Source of the DNA: Paenibacillus pabuli NBRC 13638
Lineage (GTDB): Bacteria; Bacillota; Bacilli; Paenibacillales; Paenibacillaceae
NCBI RefSeq assembly: GCF_001514495.1
Contig: NZ_BCNM01000005.1
Coordinates: 124,001 to 188,000, forward strand
Reading direction: 5' to 3'
DNA length: 64,000 nucleotides
Part shown: piece by piece, positions 62,961 to 64,000 of the stretch
Layout of the letters: each line of letters starts with the position of its first letter
Position numbering within the stretch: position 1 is the stretch's first letter
Notes under the pieces: generated by a model
Databases searched by the model: none
What the model was told of the DNA's origin: nothing
The model's input: the letters and a program-made list of their open reading frames with translations, nothing else
Program-made: the position numbers and the translations under genes

Positions 62961-64000
62961 TTAACTCAGCTTAACCTTGTAGGTCCGTCCTGCAGATGTA
63001 GGGAAGCTTATGATGTTTAAGTCGGTATTATCCGTCTCAACCACGTGGCCGTCAAGGGTTACCACAAACGGGCCTTCACCCCTAAGCACGCAGTCCCGGC
63101 CCAATTGTGAAGTGATGTGCGCTTCAGCAAGTTTTCCGTTGTTCCACCGGATGCTGACCTCAAATCCGCCTCGGGCACGCAGGCCGGAAACGCTGCCCTG
63201 CTGCCAAGTATCCGGCAGTGCGGGAAGCAGTTCGAGATACGGTCGGTGAGATTGCAGCAGCATTTCCGCAATTCCGGCAGAAGCGGCGAAATTGCCGTCG
63301 ATCTGAAACGGAGGATGTGCGCCCAGAAGATTAGGATATACACCGCCATGGTTGTATTGCTCGGACGCTCCATCTCTGACCAAACGGAGCATGTTGGAGA
63401 GCAAATGTAGGGAACGGTTTCCATCCCTGAAACGGCTCCAAAGCGCAACTCGCCATCCAAGGCTCCAACCCGTGCTTTCGTCTCCCCGTCTTTCAAGCGA
63501 GGTTCTGGCAGCGCCAAACAACTCTGGTGTCTCCTCGTCCGAAATCTGTCTCCCCGGATACACGCCTACCAGATGCGAGGTATGCCGGTGGTAAATGTCC
63601 TCATCCTCATAGTCCTTCGACCACTCCTGCAATTGACCGTATTTGCCGACTTGCAAAGGCAGAAGACGTTCGCGGATGCTTACCAGTTCTTTTCTAAAAT
63701 CCGGGTCCGCTCCAAGAATCTCCGACGCTTTAATACAGTTGGTGAACAACTCCCAAATCAATGAGATATCCATGGTTGAACCCGGACTAACCGCAGCTAC
63801 GCCTTCCACAGTCCGGAATTTATGCTCCGGTGAAGTCGAAGGTGAAGTTACAAGGTTGCCGCTACCATCGTCAATAAGCCAGTCCAGTGCAAACAGTGCA
63901 GCTTCCTTCATCACTGGATAAGCGGAATTCCGCAAATATGTCTCGTCTCCGCTGAAGGCATAGTGCTCCCATAAATGCTGGGTCAGCCAAATGCCTCCCA
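62961..64000 (-). CDS. Glycoside hydrolase family 95, second copy (partial, runs off right edge)
   Basis: C-terminal part of a GH95 enzyme, about 345 residues visible, with the frame open to the edge. It contains [29 protein letters not shown] (written here only in parts), [11 protein letters not shown] (acid Glu), [39 protein letters not shown] (Asp region) and the C-terminal beta domain ending in KVKLS. It is not a simple copy of the neighbouring GH95: for example GW.LGWRV is present here but not there. The start and any upstream partner are outside the window. Confidence 0.92.
   Translation of the reverse strand, partial: GGIWLTQHLWEHYAFSGDETYLRNSAYPVMKEAALFALDWLIDDGSGNLVTSPSTSPEHKFRTVEGVAAVSPGSTMDISLIWELFTNCIKASEILGADPDFRKELVSIRERLLPLQVGKYGQLQEWSKDYEDEDIYHRHTSHLVGVYPGRQISDEETPELFGAARTSLERRGDESTGWSLGWRVALWSRFRDGNRSLHLLSNMLRLVRDGASEQYNHGGVYPNLLGAHPPFQIDGNFAASAGIAEMLLQSHRPYLELLPALPDTWQQGSVSGLRARGGFEVSIRWNNGKLAEAHITSQLGRDCVLRGEGPFVVTLDGHVVETDNTDLNIISFPTSAGRTYKVKLS

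Noticed and set aside
1..64000. tRNA, rRNA, transposase, integrase, attachment site or phage genes
   Set aside because: None was seen on either strand. The copper island has no mobile-element gene at its borders.

Overview
The window reads as the chromosome of a Paenibacillus-like member of the Bacillales. Supporting signs are YesM/YesN-type two-component systems wrapped around CUT1 sugar ABC transporters, strong AGGAGG ribosome-binding sites with frequent GTG/TTG starts, orthologues of small Bacillus proteins (YwbE, YneQ, YqzE, YqhG/YqhH), an S-layer-anchored multimodular glycosidase, and a dense set of intracellular glycosidases. I saw no tRNA, rRNA, transposase, phage gene or CRISPR array.

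Layout. 1-5.2 kb: the 3' end of an oligosaccharide ABC importer locus (two permeases) with its sensor kinase and AraC-type regulator. 5.2-17.1 kb: housekeeping and stress genes: an unassigned membrane transporter, a DUF4269 nucleotidyltransferase-fold protein, YwbE, a DHA2 drug efflux pair (adaptor plus 14-TM pump), a polysaccharide deacetylase, a CPA1 Na+/H+ antiporter, YneQ, a MarR regulator divergent from a flavodoxin-fold reductase, and an FAD monooxygenase. 17.2-23.0 kb: a copper island: csoR, ferredoxin, glutaredoxin, a CopZ-like protein, an odd nitrite/sulfite-reductase half-domain protein, a YtkA-like lipoprotein, CopA and CopZ, preceded by a decayed second csoR. 23.1-32.5 kb: a beta-mannoside locus (solute-binding protein, two permeases, kinase, regulator, GH2 beta-mannosidase). 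32.6-43.7 kb: an OatA-like acyltransferase, flavin reductase, HAD phosphatase, YqhH/YqhG, secreted proteins of unknown function, YqzE, a cell-wall amidase and a YibQ-type deacetylase. 43.9-64 kb: a second carbohydrate region: a third ABC importer with a divergent kinase, GH36 alpha-galactosidase, a giant SLH-anchored clan GH-D enzyme, a stand-alone AraC-type regulator, two GH95 enzymes and an intracellular clan GH-D enzyme.

How it works together. The three ABC loci lack an ATPase gene, as is usual for CUT1 importers that share an MsmX-like ATPase encoded elsewhere. The kinases and regulators probably sense extracellular sugars and switch on the adjacent transporters and glycosidases. Matches to the CcpA operator (cre) lie upstream of the beta-mannoside solute-binding protein and the SLH enzyme and suggest catabolite control. 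In the 44-64 kb region the surface enzyme would trim a galactose- and fucose-decorated glycan, and the cytoplasmic GH36, GH95 and GH-D enzymes would finish imported pieces.

The most unusual part is the copper island. Three promoters share one architecture, with a G-rich CsoR-type operator in the 17-18 bp spacer between -35 and -10. One drives copZ-copA, one drives the intact csoR, and one lies upstream of a csoR remnant. Downstream of copA the same strand carries a nitrite/sulfite-reductase-like half-domain protein lacking the usual siroheme-ligand cysteine, a second metallochaperone and a redoxin. I have not found this described as a unit and consider it the best candidate for a new system here.
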